Of a DNA stretch of 60,892 nt, positions 21,301 to 30,311 are shown in pieces. The notes below the pieces were generated by a model, which did no database searches, was not told the DNA's origin, and was given only the letters and a program-made list of their open reading frames with translations. The position numbers and the translations under genes were made by a program. The first letter of the stretch is position 1. Each line of letters starts with the position of its first letter. The stretch is from Zelonia costaricensis (Eukaryota; Euglenozoa; Kinetoplastea; Trypanosomatida; Trypanosomatidae). Location: NCBI GenBank assembly GCA_030849075.1, contig JASAOO010003434.1, forward strand, positions 1 to 60,892, read 5' to 3'.

Positions 21301-22947
21301 CACCACCGTGGCGAGCACATCCGTCTCCGTGCTTGGCGCCTCGAACACGAAGCTCCCGTTCTGCGCGAGCGAGAAGCCGTCGATGGGGGCGCGCAGCGTG
21401 GCGAGCGGCGCCGCGCCGGTGCTGCACAGCGTGCCGCTCTGCACCACCCCCTGCAGTGACGCGCCGGGCTTCACGATGTAGCTCGTCGGGCCCACCGGGC
21501 AGGTCGGCGCGTCCAGCGTGAGGTGAATCGGGACGGCCCCGGAGCAGATGGACACCCCGTTGCACGCGATCGAGTACGGGATGCTCGTGTCCTGCGGCGC
21601 CGCGTCGGCCGGGCTGGAGTACACGTAGCTCATCGGGTCCGACGGCTCCGTGACAATCGCGGTGCCAACGGACGGGTTCTGGATGGTGGCCGTGTACGCG
21701 CAGTCTGCGTCCTGCACGTCGAGCGGGAACTTGCCCACGTTCGTGTCGCCGATGCGGTACGTGTTGACGTAGGTGCTGTGCGAGCAGGCCGGCATGGGCG
21801 GCATGGGCGGCTGCGTCGTCGTGTCTTGCGATGCGGCGAGCGTCACCGCCAGCATGTCCGCGCACACGGTCGTCCCACTGCACTGCACGCTGTACCCAAT
21901 CGACGTGTGGAAGCCGACAGTGCCGGTGCTGGGGGCGGCGTAGGTGAAGGACAGCCCGGCGGGGGCCGGGGTGACGGTGCCGACAGACGGGCCGACGGAG
22001 ATGGTCGTCGTGTAGTTGCAGTTGCCGTCCTGCATGTCCAGCGGGAAGCTGCCCGCGCTGAGGCTGCCGATGGGGAAGCTGACGGCCTTGGCGCCATGCG
22101 TGCACATTGGGAAGCCCGTGTCCGCGGACGGCAGCACCGTCACCTTCACCTGGTCGGCGCAGACCACAACGCCGCTGCACTGCACAGTGTAGTTGAAGCT
22201 TGTCTTGGTGCCGGCAGCGACGTCGCTGGGGACCACAAAGACGTACCCGAAGCCGCTCGTGTCCGGCATGATGAACCCCGCCTTCGGCTGCACCGCCACG
22301 AGCGTCGTGTAAGCGCAGGTGCTGTCCTGCACGTCCATTGGGAAGACGTCCTCCTGCGTCGAGCCGGACGTGTAGGCGCGCGTCTTGCTCGACTGCGAGC
22401 ACTTGGGGTAGCTGGGACCGACAGGCTGCTCGTCCGACGAGCTCGATGCCGACGGGGCCGGCGTCGAAGTCGTCGTGGACGTGTTCGTGGGGGCCGGGGT
22501 GGTGCTGGTGGTGGTCGTCGTACTGGTCGTCGTCGTCGTCGTCGTGGTCGTGGTGGTGGTTGGTGGCACGTAGGAGATGCGCGACTCGCAGACAACGGAG
22601 TTGCCGCACATGGCCTGCAGCACCATGGTTGCCGGCGTGTCGTCGTTGATGCCGACCACGTAGTTCCACTCGTCCAGCGGGATGACGGCGTGCGGCGGCG
22701 TCGGGTTCTGCACCACCGTGATCGACCCCGTTTCGCCGGAGAGGCAGAAGCCGGCGCCCTCGTACATGAGCACGCCAACGCTGACCTCGTCCTGGCTGGC
22801 CGGGTACTGCGTGCCGTCGTCGTCGCAGCGCGCAATGGTGCCGCTGCTCTGCGCCTGCGTGCGGCTCACCAGGGCGAGCATCAGCACTGCCACCACCGCG
22901 GCAGCCGCGACCACCGCGCGGCGGCGGGAGACGAAGAAGCGAGACAT
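18316..22947 (-). CDS. Large type I surface protein with seven tandem four-cysteine modules
   Basis: 1543 residues; not a family I recognise. A signal peptide spans about 1-33, after a basic SRRR start. Seven modules of about 90 residues follow: about 38-127, 180-275, 279-374, 386-480, 481-568, 586-675 and 688-778. Each has four cysteines. Spacing from first to second is 25-28 residues, from second to third 44-46, and the last pair is always C-x5-C (114/120, 257/263, 356/362, 462/468, 552/558, 659/665, 761/767). Modules contain a G-x-F-x-Y-x-x-P-like strand, as in Ig- or cadherin-like beta sandwiches. A Thr-rich mucin-like spacer (129-175) separates modules 1 and 2, and Thr/Pro linkers recur. 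Residues about 800-1460 form an orphan ectodomain with N-glycosylation sequons and further cysteines. One transmembrane helix (about 1471-1492) and a 50-residue basic tail end the protein. Likely a surface or flagellar-pocket adhesin or receptor; function unknown. Confidence 0.85.
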   Translation of the reverse strand: MSRFFVSRRRAVVAAAAVVAVLMLALVSRTQAQSSGTIARCDDDGTQYPASQDEVSVGVLMYEGAGFCLSGETGSITVVQNPTPPHAVIPLDEWNYVVGINDDTPATMVLQAMCGNSVVCESRISYVPPTTTTTTTTTTTTSTTTTTSTTPAPTNTSTTTSTPAPSASSSSDEQPVGPSYPKCSQSSKTRAYTSGSTQEDVFPMDVQDSTCAYTTLVAVQPKAGFIMPDTSGFGYVFVVPSDVAAGTKTSFNYTVQCSGVVVCADQVKVTVLPSADTGFPMCTHGAKAVSFPIGSLSAGSFPLDMQDGNCNYTTTISVGPSVGTVTPAPAGLSFTYAAPSTGTVGFHTSIGYSVQCSGTTVCADMLAVTLAASQDTTTQPPMPPMPACSHSTYVNTYRIGDTNVGKFPLDVQDADCAYTATIQNPSVGTAIVTEPSDPMSYVYSSPADAAPQDTSIPYSIACNGVSICSGAVPIHLTLDAPTCPVGPTSYIVKPGASLQGVVQSGTLCSTGAAPLATLRAPIDGFSLAQNGSFVFEAPSTETDVLATVVMQCFGEPLCQTRVYFVVAAATVAPATTTPAPTIAPIVMCPKSFQYDVPTGQSISGTLNPVSSSSCNITTYLVDNSSSDVSGRLRVNLLGQFYYSAPNTQRVDYAAVDVYCAKAFVCRTQLAFTAYNPLPTASPTTSPLQPCANVYYYNVVPGVALKSSLNNVPGQDPCAHGRYFTLNAAPQSGSIEMTPIGDFLYRPPTQEGQFSFTFTMYCLNQQYCSGTAYLLVSNEWTLPVQPTTSPTSKPGEITNKQITCRGTCNADAWKTYPAAKVWDNTPGTGYARKDGRAVDGLSVTWRNSSLVFFVYSLIGNLGVRFPTFEPITSVKKAHMEPADFASSVAAGSPGFEMSCLANQGHAGLGGDVWDWTTLSNASGTGSVGAFYNTGVSWYQKFGGKHVSCDTFADPCQYAPLLTPANYTANSLGRWTMDVDDCDATWTGVFPYSSMEKMTKYNGSPVWSFVGNGQLQGTFYSEAVQASSWLDPGQFDAQVNTHDILLHLNQFVAVTKVGTQQSLISVDAEFFTYVDSATQDQAFGINMLVYPFVDDTMTTSYSSDRHVKGFKWLSQSWVSPSAEQCPSCTGAKTTCAAPLEGTDASYTGTVFPDGDCGSGKGRVYLFKGPSTSLADCPDNKMHVFNQSGFSPTRNCKTAYQNVTLRGIVPGSSGLSDTLARGFNYEGTVQLMLLLDDHSYERVNLHLSMYVSRLSKDAHSAEGELNACRSGSYWPVLDPLGTSLASNPFPLSVSAVTQLCIDDLSSSYGPSDWALFTVNMAGVKPSEVTVRGVYVQYNGSRVYLIYKDPSTGATALPSSSDDAWWQYEHPFLAFRDLSSHVANGSITYSAQMAASAAATNTVYAFTFIPGAFGLDTDIEVVVEAVVQPAGQSASTTEFRRVLHIDPLLTQLSRQGPAPAETSSKHEKDTTDLYAIGATAGVAVALVVTVVFFMVADSNRPLPTWVPRGKLIKETVLSVLPAGLRGKKKVKPVVHKDMYDAMNSGRY
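20614..22836 (-). repeat. Array of seven diverged protein modules within the large surface protein
   Basis: This encodes residues 38-778 of the 1543-residue protein. The modules share cysteine spacing and hydrophobic pattern but little sequence identity overall. Modules 2-4 are closest to each other: each contains a PLD/PMD-VQD-like motif just before the second cysteine. Modules 5-7 lack that motif. This suggests an old duplication with a younger expansion of 2-4. Confidence 0.75.
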
Positions 22948-23038
22948 CGACGTCGGTGCGTGTGTGCGTGTGACTGGGCAATCGAAGCCGGCAAGAGGTT
23001 GGAGAGGAGAACCGGCAAAAGCAATGCGCTACGGTTGA

Positions 23039-23088
23039 CTACAGCAAAGGGGGGGAGGAGGAAGGAGAAAAACAAAAGGGAGAAGAGG
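23039..23088 (-). promoter_or_regulatory. Trans-splice acceptor of the large surface-protein gene
   Basis: In the transcript sense a long C/T-rich tract (plus 23045-23088) is followed by TGCTGTAG, with AG at plus 23039-23040. The predicted 5' UTR is 91 nt. This is among the clearest acceptor patterns in the window. Confidence 0.65.
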
Positions 23089-26058
23089 CCACCGCAGGCA
23101 CCGCTCACGTGACGTCTGTCAAGTGGTGCGAGTCGGATTATCGTTGCTACGCCGATGCCACAGGAAGGCGTGTGACAGACACGCACACACACAGACACAG
23201 ACACACGCCCACAGTGACACACGCACACTTGGCAAACTCCCGAAAAGGGCAACACAAACGCACGCACTCAAACAGCGTCAACACGCACCACAGAATCCAC
23301 CAACGCGAGCAGCACCGCCTGTGACTCCGCTAGCGAGCCAGGCGGGGTCGCGGCCACAACAGAGAAAACACAACAACAAATAAAAAAAACAGGCGGCACA
23401 AATCACGCGAAGAGACGATAAGTGTCTGAGCCGGCGCGTTACGGACAAGAGGAAATAAAAGAAGGGGCACGGAGGGCACGGGGAGCCGGCGGACACGTAT
23501 GCAGAGAGAGAGACAGACGCGGACAGCTGGGCAAGAGCCTTTCCAGTCGCAAAAGGCCAGGCTGCGGACCAAGACGATAGTGCAGGAGAGGGAGAAGGGG
23601 GGGGGGCTGGCGGCTGGCTGTGTCACGTGGCGTCGGCAGTGCGCTGTGTGCAATGAGGGTTGGGAGAGCGGGGGGACCAAGAGCGCCAGTGCTTAATGCC
23701 TCTTTCGCCTGCGTGGTCGTGTGTAAGTCCTGCGTTTCAGGCGTGAAGCGGGAGGTGGGGAGGGAGAAACGCGAGGTGCTTTGTGGCGTGGCTGTATGTG
23801 CCAGAGGGGTACTGAGGCTCCAGAGCGAAAGGGGGGAGGAGGAGAAGGGTGTGTGGTCTGACGCACCGGACTCGCCGTTACGCGTATGCACGCAAATACA
23901 CACGCACACAGAGAGACACGCGCTCGCACCGGCACACACGCACACACACACACACACACACCCGCACACGGCAGCCGGGGGACACCGAGGTGGAAAAACA
24001 AAAGGAAATTTGAACCGAGGAAGATGGGAAGGGGAATACCCAAGCCAACAGTATACCGCGACTGTTTCACTGCATTTGTGTGTGTGTGCGTATGTGTTTG
24101 TGCGTTGTCGGGTGGATTGGCAAAGGCGAGCACCAGCGAGAGAGGGGTGGGGAACGTTGTGCACCGACAGCACACAGGCACACGCGAAACGGAGGAACGG
24201 GCAGATTGCACAAGAGAGGGGAGGAAGGGGAGAAGGTGACAGCGAGCTCAGGATACAGAGCAGTGCGTGCGCTTGCTACCGACCGCAGAGAGCAGGAGGC
24301 ACTCTGTTTTGTGTTGTGGGGCACCGCGCCGCGTCCCTGCCCACGCGCCCCGCGACGTGGCTACGATAAGCACTCGCAAGAGGGGCGGTTGGCAACCTCC
24401 TTGACAAAAATGCGGTGCGCTGACGCTAACGACCGCTGCGTCGCCGACTGTGTGGAGGTTTCCTCAACACACACGCGTACGCACACACATCACCGTCTCA
24501 CGTGGTGCGCCAATGCCGACACCCTACCGAAAAGCGGCTTCGAGAGGCCTCGCCCGATCGGTTCTGCGTGACGCGGTGCGCGTGAGGGGGGGGGGGCTGG
24601 CGAGGCTCCGTCATCCGTTCACGCTGCACCCATCGCCGTGCACGAGACGGCAAACTGTAGCAGTCGCCTTGATGCTGATGTTTCCTTTTCGGGGTGATAT
24701 TCACAGCACAGCAACACAACTCGGTTCGAGAGCTCCGCTACAAAGTGGGTCTGGACGAGGAGGAGGAGGAGGAGGGGGACGAAGCAAGGAGAACTCCCCT
24801 ATTCCCCTCTCTCTCCTTAAAAGACAATCGAGCCTAGAAAAAAAGGAAAGAAGACGTCGAAGAGGGGAGGGAGGAGGAGGTGGAAAGCCAGAGACGTCAC
24901 GTACGCGCGTCATGCGACTCGCTCACCCTCCCTCCGCTTCATCTTTTTTTTTTTCGCCTACACAACACTGTCGCCTCCTTGTCGCCTCCGCGCCTTCTCA
25001 TTTTCCTTCCCCTGACGGACACAACAGCAAGAGTCCGCTGCGCCGCCACGCCGTGTCCTACCCCGCCGCTTCGCAGCCTCCGTTCACTCCTTCGGCTTGC
25101 CCGCATCGTCACCCCACGAGTCCCTCTTCGATCGAAACCTAGCTCCTGCCTACCTCTCTCTCCGGCAGACACGTACACACCCACCCCCATGCGCACGCCT
25201 GCGCAAGGGCCACGGAAAGGGTGGAGGAGAGAGGAGGCACGCAGCGTCGGATAGCCCGACACACGCGCATCAGGCGACGAACAACTGAGTGGGGCAACAG
25301 CGAGGCCCACCATCTACGCACACGCAAACATGCAGCCACGACGCGGTGGCGACGTTTTTGAAGGAGAAGGGCGGGAGAAAAGACGGGAGAGGGGAGACAG
25401 GGTTGTCCGCAATCTCAGAAACCAAATGCACAATAGCCGAGCCTATCCATCACCGCAAACGCGCAACAGCGCCCAGCCGTTGTGCGCCGTGTGTGGCGGC
25501 ACTGTCACGACGGAGCGCAGATGAAGAAGCCGGGGTGGGCCGGGAATGGAAGCGGAGAAGTGACAAGAGGACGTGACGAGAAACACACGATCGTGAGACG
25601 GGCAGAGAGGGGGGCGGGGGGGGGGGTCACGGCGGCGTAGAAGAGCCACGGCTCCGTAATAAAGCGCAACGCAGAAACCAAAACAGCGAAACGAAGTAGC
25701 GAAGAAAGGCAGGCAAGATGGAGCGCACGTGGCAGAGAATCGAATCAGCAACAAGCATACAAGGCCATCGCGCGGCACGTATCCATACGGCCTGGAGGGG
25801 GGATGGGGGTGGGCGAGAAGACGGGGATGTGGCCAAGCTGCACGGGGTTGGGGTGCCGTGCCCAGCTCCGAGAGCTCCACAGACAAGGAGCGTGCCCGGC
25901 TCCCCCCCCCGCTCCCCCCATCGCCCATTCGACCTTTCCCTACCTCGTACCATCACCTCACACACCCCTCGGTCACGGAGAAGGACTCCAGTCAGGTCAG
26001 GGGAGGAGAGAGAGCCGCAGCACTGGGTGGAGACGTGCCAGGCAACGCACTCCGACGC

Positions 26059-26063
<5 letters not shown>

Positions 26064-26093
<30 letters not shown>
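26064..26093. repeat. (CA)15 microsatellite
   Basis: A perfect CA run in non-coding DNA, followed by ATAAACACACACA and a short GA run. Confidence 0.95.
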
Positions 26094-26095
<2 letters not shown>

Positions 26096-27035
26096 AACAC
26101 ACACACAGAGAGAGACAACCTGCGGTGAGGCGTAGTCTAGCAATGAATCACATCAGAGGGTGGGCAGCCACGAAGAAGAGGTGCGTGCCCTCCTACGTCC
26201 TAAAGACGGAACACAGAACGGGGGAAGGGAGGACAAGTCGCAGATCGCTCCGTAAACCTGCCGAGAAGGGGAGAGCACACACGAGGAGGAGGAGGAGGAA
26301 CAGCGCTGGTGCGGGGAGGGTGCGATGGAAAGAATGGTCACGGCTACCCCTGAGTTGATCAGCGCAAGAAGGGGGGAAGGGAGAAGGCACCACATTCCAC
26401 GGCGCAGCGCGACGAACGTATAAACAAAGCGCTGAGAACACTTTCGCGTGTAGGTGTGCCAAATCCAAACCTGCTCTTCTGCGAAGCCGTTCTGAGCCCC
26501 CGCTCTCTCTCTCTCATTCACCCTGACTCTCGTCACGTCGCCGCCAACTTGATGCCCGGATCCCTACACGCATCCTTGTGCACATCTACACAGGTGTGTG
26601 TGAGTTTGTCTCTTCTCTCGTTGAAACAACACACACCACGTTGCGTGGGAGATGAAGAAGACACGAATGGAGAGGGGGATGGGGGGAGCGGGCGGGTCAA
26701 GGAGCTGGACGCACGCTCGCAGGCACGCGCATGATAGAGAGAGCTAGGAGAGAAAGTGGAAACGGGAGCGCCTCGCGGCCTTCCGTCGTCGTCGTCGTCT
26801 CTCTCTCTCGGCCCGTCCCTGCTCTTCGGTGGCTGATGTGGCCAAACACGAGAAGTGGACGCAACAAAGAAAAGTCCAAACGCGCGAAGAGCCGAGCACG
26901 CGCATGGGAAACACCAGCGCGAAGACAGGCGAGGGGGGAGGGTGGGGGGCGGCAAAAGGGGAATCCCTTTCTGCCCCTCCCTGTCCCCCACTGTCAACGC
27001 CTCCGTCTACTCACGCCTAGACGTGCAGGGCGCGC

Positions 27036-29117
27036 CTAGACGCCGGAGTCCTTGGCCAGCTGGTAGTCGCGCACGCTGTTGAGGGCGTTCTGCGCCTTGG
27101 TCAGCGCGTCCAGCATCTCCTTGGCGGCCTTCCGCTGCGCCGCGATGCCCGGCGGCTCGGCAAGCAGCGCCTTGGCCGTCTTCTCCGAGTACAGCTCGCG
27201 CACCAGGCGTGCGTACACCTCCTCCCGCAGGCGCGTGATCATGAGCAGCGTGATGGCCTTGGGAACCTGGTCGGAGATGTTGCCCTTCACAATCGCAAAG
27301 TAGCCCTCCACCATCTCGCGGATGGCGTTGTTCATGTGCTGCTCGTGCATCGTCATGCTGTTGCCGAGCATGATGCGGGACGGCACGTCGGTCATGTCCG
27401 ACTTGTCGCCGGCCGTCGTGAGGGTATCGATCCAGCCCTGGTCCTTCGACTTCTCCAGCTTCTTGTCGTCCTTGCCGCCCTTCTTGTCGTCCTTCTTGGG
27501 GTCCTTGGCCGCCTGCTTCGGATCGACCGGCGCAGCGTTCGCGGCGGCGTTCGGGTCGCCCGGCTTCTGCTGTTGCTGCGGCGTCGGCGTCTGCTGCGCG
27601 CCGTTCGGGGCGCCGTAGATGTTCACAAACGCGCGCTGCGCCAGCTCCTCCATCATCGGGTGCTTCACGTTGATGAAGCCGCGCTCGGCGTTGATGATGG
27701 TGCGCACGTGCGCCGAGGTGGGAATGCGGTAGTCGAGCAGCATCTTCTGGCAAATGGCGATGACGGCCTCCTTCAGGTTGGGGTAGCGGTCAACCTTGAC
27801 GGCGCAGATGTCGATAATCTTGATGAGTTCCTCGTAGACAAAGGTGACGCACTTGATGGACGGCTCCTCGAGGCGCGTGATCTGCTGTTTGGAGAGCGCC
27901 ACGAACACCTGGTCGGAGGGGAAGAGGGTGGCGTGCATACCCGCCATGTTGCGCGTGTTGATGCGGATGTAGTCGTCCGTCAGATCCTTCTTGGCGCTCA
28001 GGCTCGTCACGTACGTCGCGAAGCACTCGTGGAAGATGTAGTCCAGCCGCGCACCGCCGAGCAGCTCCTTCGTGGCGTCGGTGATGCCACCGTCAATCGT
28101 CTGGTTCACCGTGTCGCTGAAGAGCTTGATGAGGGAGAGCAGCTGCGCGCTGGGCTCGGTGATGTCCTGGTCAAACATGCCCAGCTTCTCCATCTGCTTC
28201 TTCGTGGCGTCCATCAGCTGATCCACGTGGCGCTTCAGGTCGGGAATGACCGCCTTGATGTGCTCCAGCAGCAGGTTGTTCAGCTTCTTGCTCAGGTACA
28301 CGGTGCCCGACTCGTCGGCGATGATGGAATAGATGGGCGAGTTGGCGAAGAACTCGTGCTCGGCAGCGCGCGCCGCCTCCATCGACTTGCGGTCGTTGAT
28401 ATCCTGCTGGCTGCGGCACACCACGCCAACGAAGCCGTGGCGCAGGTGCAGCACCTTGTTCTGCAGCACGTCGAGGCAGTCCGTGCCGCGGTCCATCAAG
28501 TCAATCTTCGTGAGCACACCCACCGTGCGCACGCCCTCGGGGTCGAGCTGCTTCGCCAGGCGCAGCGACTGACTCGTCGCGAGATCGGTGTTGGCCGGCG
28601 AGATGGCCAGGATGATTGTGTTCTTGGGCGACACGTAGCGCGACACCATCTCCTTGATCTGCCGGTCAATGTCCTTCGGCTGATCGCCGACGGCGTTCAT
28701 CACGAGACCGGGCAGATCCACGAGCGTCAGGTTCAGCACGGTGTTCGAGTAGACCTTCAGGTTGATGGGCTTGTCCGTGATCGCCGACGGGCCGGCCACC
28801 TCGATGGTGCGCCGCGTGATCTCATCCTGGATCTCCTGGAAGTCGAAGAACTTCTTGTTCGGCACGTGCAGGAACTCACCCCATTCTTCGTCATTCGACT
28901 TGGGCAGCTGCACGAGCTGCAGCACGAGCGGGCAGCGCGTCACGATGCCGGAGCCACGGGGCAGGAAGTCCTTCCCGACGATCGACTCCAGCACGGAGCT
29001 TTTACCACAGCTCTGACTACCCACGACAGCGATCTGGGGGAGGTTGAGCTTGATGTTCATCTTGACGCCCGCGAAGGCGTCGTGGAGCTCATTGATGACG
29101 CTGATCAACTGGTCCAT
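27036..29117 (-). CDS. DLP1: Dynamin-like GTPase (Drp1/Vps1 type)
   Basis: 693 residues from the ATG at 29117; the upstream open frame is low-complexity leader. GTPase motifs are clear: P-loop GSQSCGKS (33-40), switch I threonine in GIVTRCP, DLPG (134-137) and TKID (203-206). The dynamin middle domain follows, and a GTPase effector domain ends the protein (roughly 590-690, beginning near EMVEGYF). There is no PH or proline-rich domain, so it belongs with the Drp1/Vps1 class. In place of the variable insert is a Gln/Pro and then Lys/Asp-rich stretch (about 505-560). Known trypanosomatid dynamin-like proteins act in mitochondrial fission and endocytosis by assembling into helical collars that sever membranes. 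A polypyrimidine tract and AG predict a very short 5' UTR. Confidence 0.95.
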   Translation of the reverse strand: MDQLISVINELHDAFAGVKMNIKLNLPQIAVVGSQSCGKSSVLESIVGKDFLPRGSGIVTRCPLVLQLVQLPKSNDEEWGEFLHVPNKKFFDFQEIQDEITRRTIEVAGPSAITDKPINLKVYSNTVLNLTLVDLPGLVMNAVGDQPKDIDRQIKEMVSRYVSPKNTIILAISPANTDLATSQSLRLAKQLDPEGVRTVGVLTKIDLMDRGTDCLDVLQNKVLHLRHGFVGVVCRSQQDINDRKSMEAARAAEHEFFANSPIYSIIADESGTVYLSKKLNNLLLEHIKAVIPDLKRHVDQLMDATKKQMEKLGMFDQDITEPSAQLLSLIKLFSDTVNQTIDGGITDATKELLGGARLDYIFHECFATYVTSLSAKKDLTDDYIRINTRNMAGMHATLFPSDQVFVALSKQQITRLEEPSIKCVTFVYEELIKIIDICAVKVDRYPNLKEAVIAICQKMLLDYRIPTSAHVRTIINAERGFINVKHPMMEELAQRAFVNIYGAPNGAQQTPTPQQQQKPGDPNAAANAAPVDPKQAAKDPKKDDKKGGKDDKKLEKSKDQGWIDTLTTAGDKSDMTDVPSRIMLGNSMTMHEQHMNNAIREMVEGYFAIVKGNISDQVPKAITLLMITRLREEVYARLVRELYSEKTAKALLAEPPGIAAQRKAAKEMLDALTKAQNALNSVRDYQLAKDSGV

Positions 29118-29134
29118 AGCTGCGAGTCCGACCC

Positions 29135-29187
29135 CTGGTCGAGCGGGCAAAAGTGGAGGAGGAGGAGGGTGACAAGGAGAAGGGGAC
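29135..29187 (-). promoter_or_regulatory. Candidate trans-splice acceptor of the dynamin gene
   Basis: In the transcript sense CCCCTTCTCC and CCTCCTCCTCC blocks lead to the AG at plus 29135-29136, giving a 5' UTR of about 17 nt. A second AG (29120-29121) lies nearer the ATG. Confidence 0.55.
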
Positions 29188-29299
29188 GAGCGGGGTGTGA
29201 CCCAAGCCGCGCGTGATGTGTGAGTATGCGTAAGCGTCACTAAAAATGAAGAGCGGGACAGGGGGGTGCAGTCGGAGGACGTCCGAGCGATATGCGCAC

Positions 29300-29325
29300 C
29301 ACACACACACACACACACACACACA
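29300..29325. repeat. (CA)13 microsatellite
   Basis: A perfect CA run about 180 bases upstream of the dynamin start codon. Confidence 0.95.
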
Positions 29326-30218
29326 AACACGCGTACACACTCTCTACAAGGGGGGGAGGAATGCAAACGCGAACGGCGGAGGCCGAGTTGACGAGTGGTG
29401 GAGGGGGAGGGGTGGGGAGGGCACACGACCACCAGCGTACAGGTGAATCTAAGCGTGACGAGGGTGTGAAGGTTTGGAGGAGCGACAAACTAGGCAAGTA
29501 GCTGGGCTGAGATTAGGGGGTGCGCCAGGAGAAGGTGGCGTGAGGAAGGATGCAACGAGGCGGGCAGCGCAGGGTGGCATTTCAGAGACGAGCAAAGGGG
29601 CGGCAGCATGCGAGCCTCGCTGGAGCAGGTGATGCACCAGCCGACCTCGTCGAAAGGCAAAGCCTGTCGCATGTCCAGCAAGGGGGGGGGCGGGGAGAGG
29701 GAGTGGGTCGCGTGCGGAGGGCCGTTCCCGCTGTTCGCACCCACTCACCCCCTTCTCTCCCGCGGCCGGCCTATCAAGACAGACGCGCGGAGTGGATAGT
29801 GTGCCTCCTCCACGCGTATGGAGTCCGTGTTGCATGTCAGACTGGCATTTGCTGTTCTTTCTAGTTGCTTGCTTTTTTTGTGGTTGTGCGAGAGCACGTC
29901 TGTGTGTGTGGGGGGGGTGCATGCTTGTGTGAACGGGGATGGCTGCCTCAGTGGTGGGCGCTCCTATCGCCGACTACTTGCCCATCTCTCGCGCCTCTAC
30001 CGGCACCCCCCACCCCCGCGGCTCCATTCGTCGCTGCCCAGGCGAACACAACAGCGGGCGGTGCCGCAGCCTCAGCAGGTGCTCGTCATCCCTGCCCAGC
30101 CCAATCACCTCCAGCATCACAACCCACGCAAGCCACGCACGCGCTTGTGCGCGTCAAACCTGCCGCGCGCTCTTGCGGACGGTGGGCGCGCGCTATTTAC
30201 ATCTGGTGTGTGCGTGTA

Positions 30219-30238
30219 TGTGTGTGTGTGTGTGTGTG
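30219..30238. repeat. (TG)10 microsatellite
   Basis: It lies about 73 bases downstream of the LRRC6-like stop codon, so the mRNA carries a CA repeat early in its 3' UTR. Confidence 0.95.
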
Positions 30239-30311
30239 CTTGAGTGGGAGTTCATGTGAAAAGGAGGAGATGGAGAGAGTGGGCGTGGCGCAGTGGAAAC
30301 AATCGCCATGG

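Larger units (their letters stand above)
22948..27035. other. Four-kilobase intergenic region between dynamin and the large surface protein
   Basis: 4.1 kb without a supported gene. The left end is the 5' UTR and splice region of the large surface-protein gene; the rest is presumably the dynamin 3' UTR and spacer. It contains CA repeats near 23939-23962 and at 26064-26093, GA and G runs, a pyrimidine-rich stretch near 24940-25150, and a GC-rich patch near 24390-24580. Confidence 0.5.
29118..30311. other. Intergenic region between LRRC6-like and dynamin genes
   Basis: 1.2 kb, no supported gene. It contains the dynamin splice region, a (CA)13 tract at 29300-29325, a less purine-skewed GC-rich patch near 30020-30200, and a TG repeat at 30219-30238 next to the stop codon of the following gene. 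Confidence 0.55.

Noticed and set aside
17867..22981. Minus-strand open frames of 782 and 818 codons overlapping the large surface protein
   Set aside because: Out-of-frame shadows rich in Arg, His and Gln. The real frame has a signal peptide, cysteine modules and a transmembrane helix.
23935..26107. Possible CRISPR-like spaced repeats
   Set aside because: They are simple CA microsatellites at irregular spacing in a eukaryotic genome, with no repeat-spacer structure.
27336..29216. Plus-strand open frame of 626 codons
   Set aside because: It is the complement of the dynamin gene, whose GTPase motifs are complete on the minus strand; the antisense product is low-complexity.
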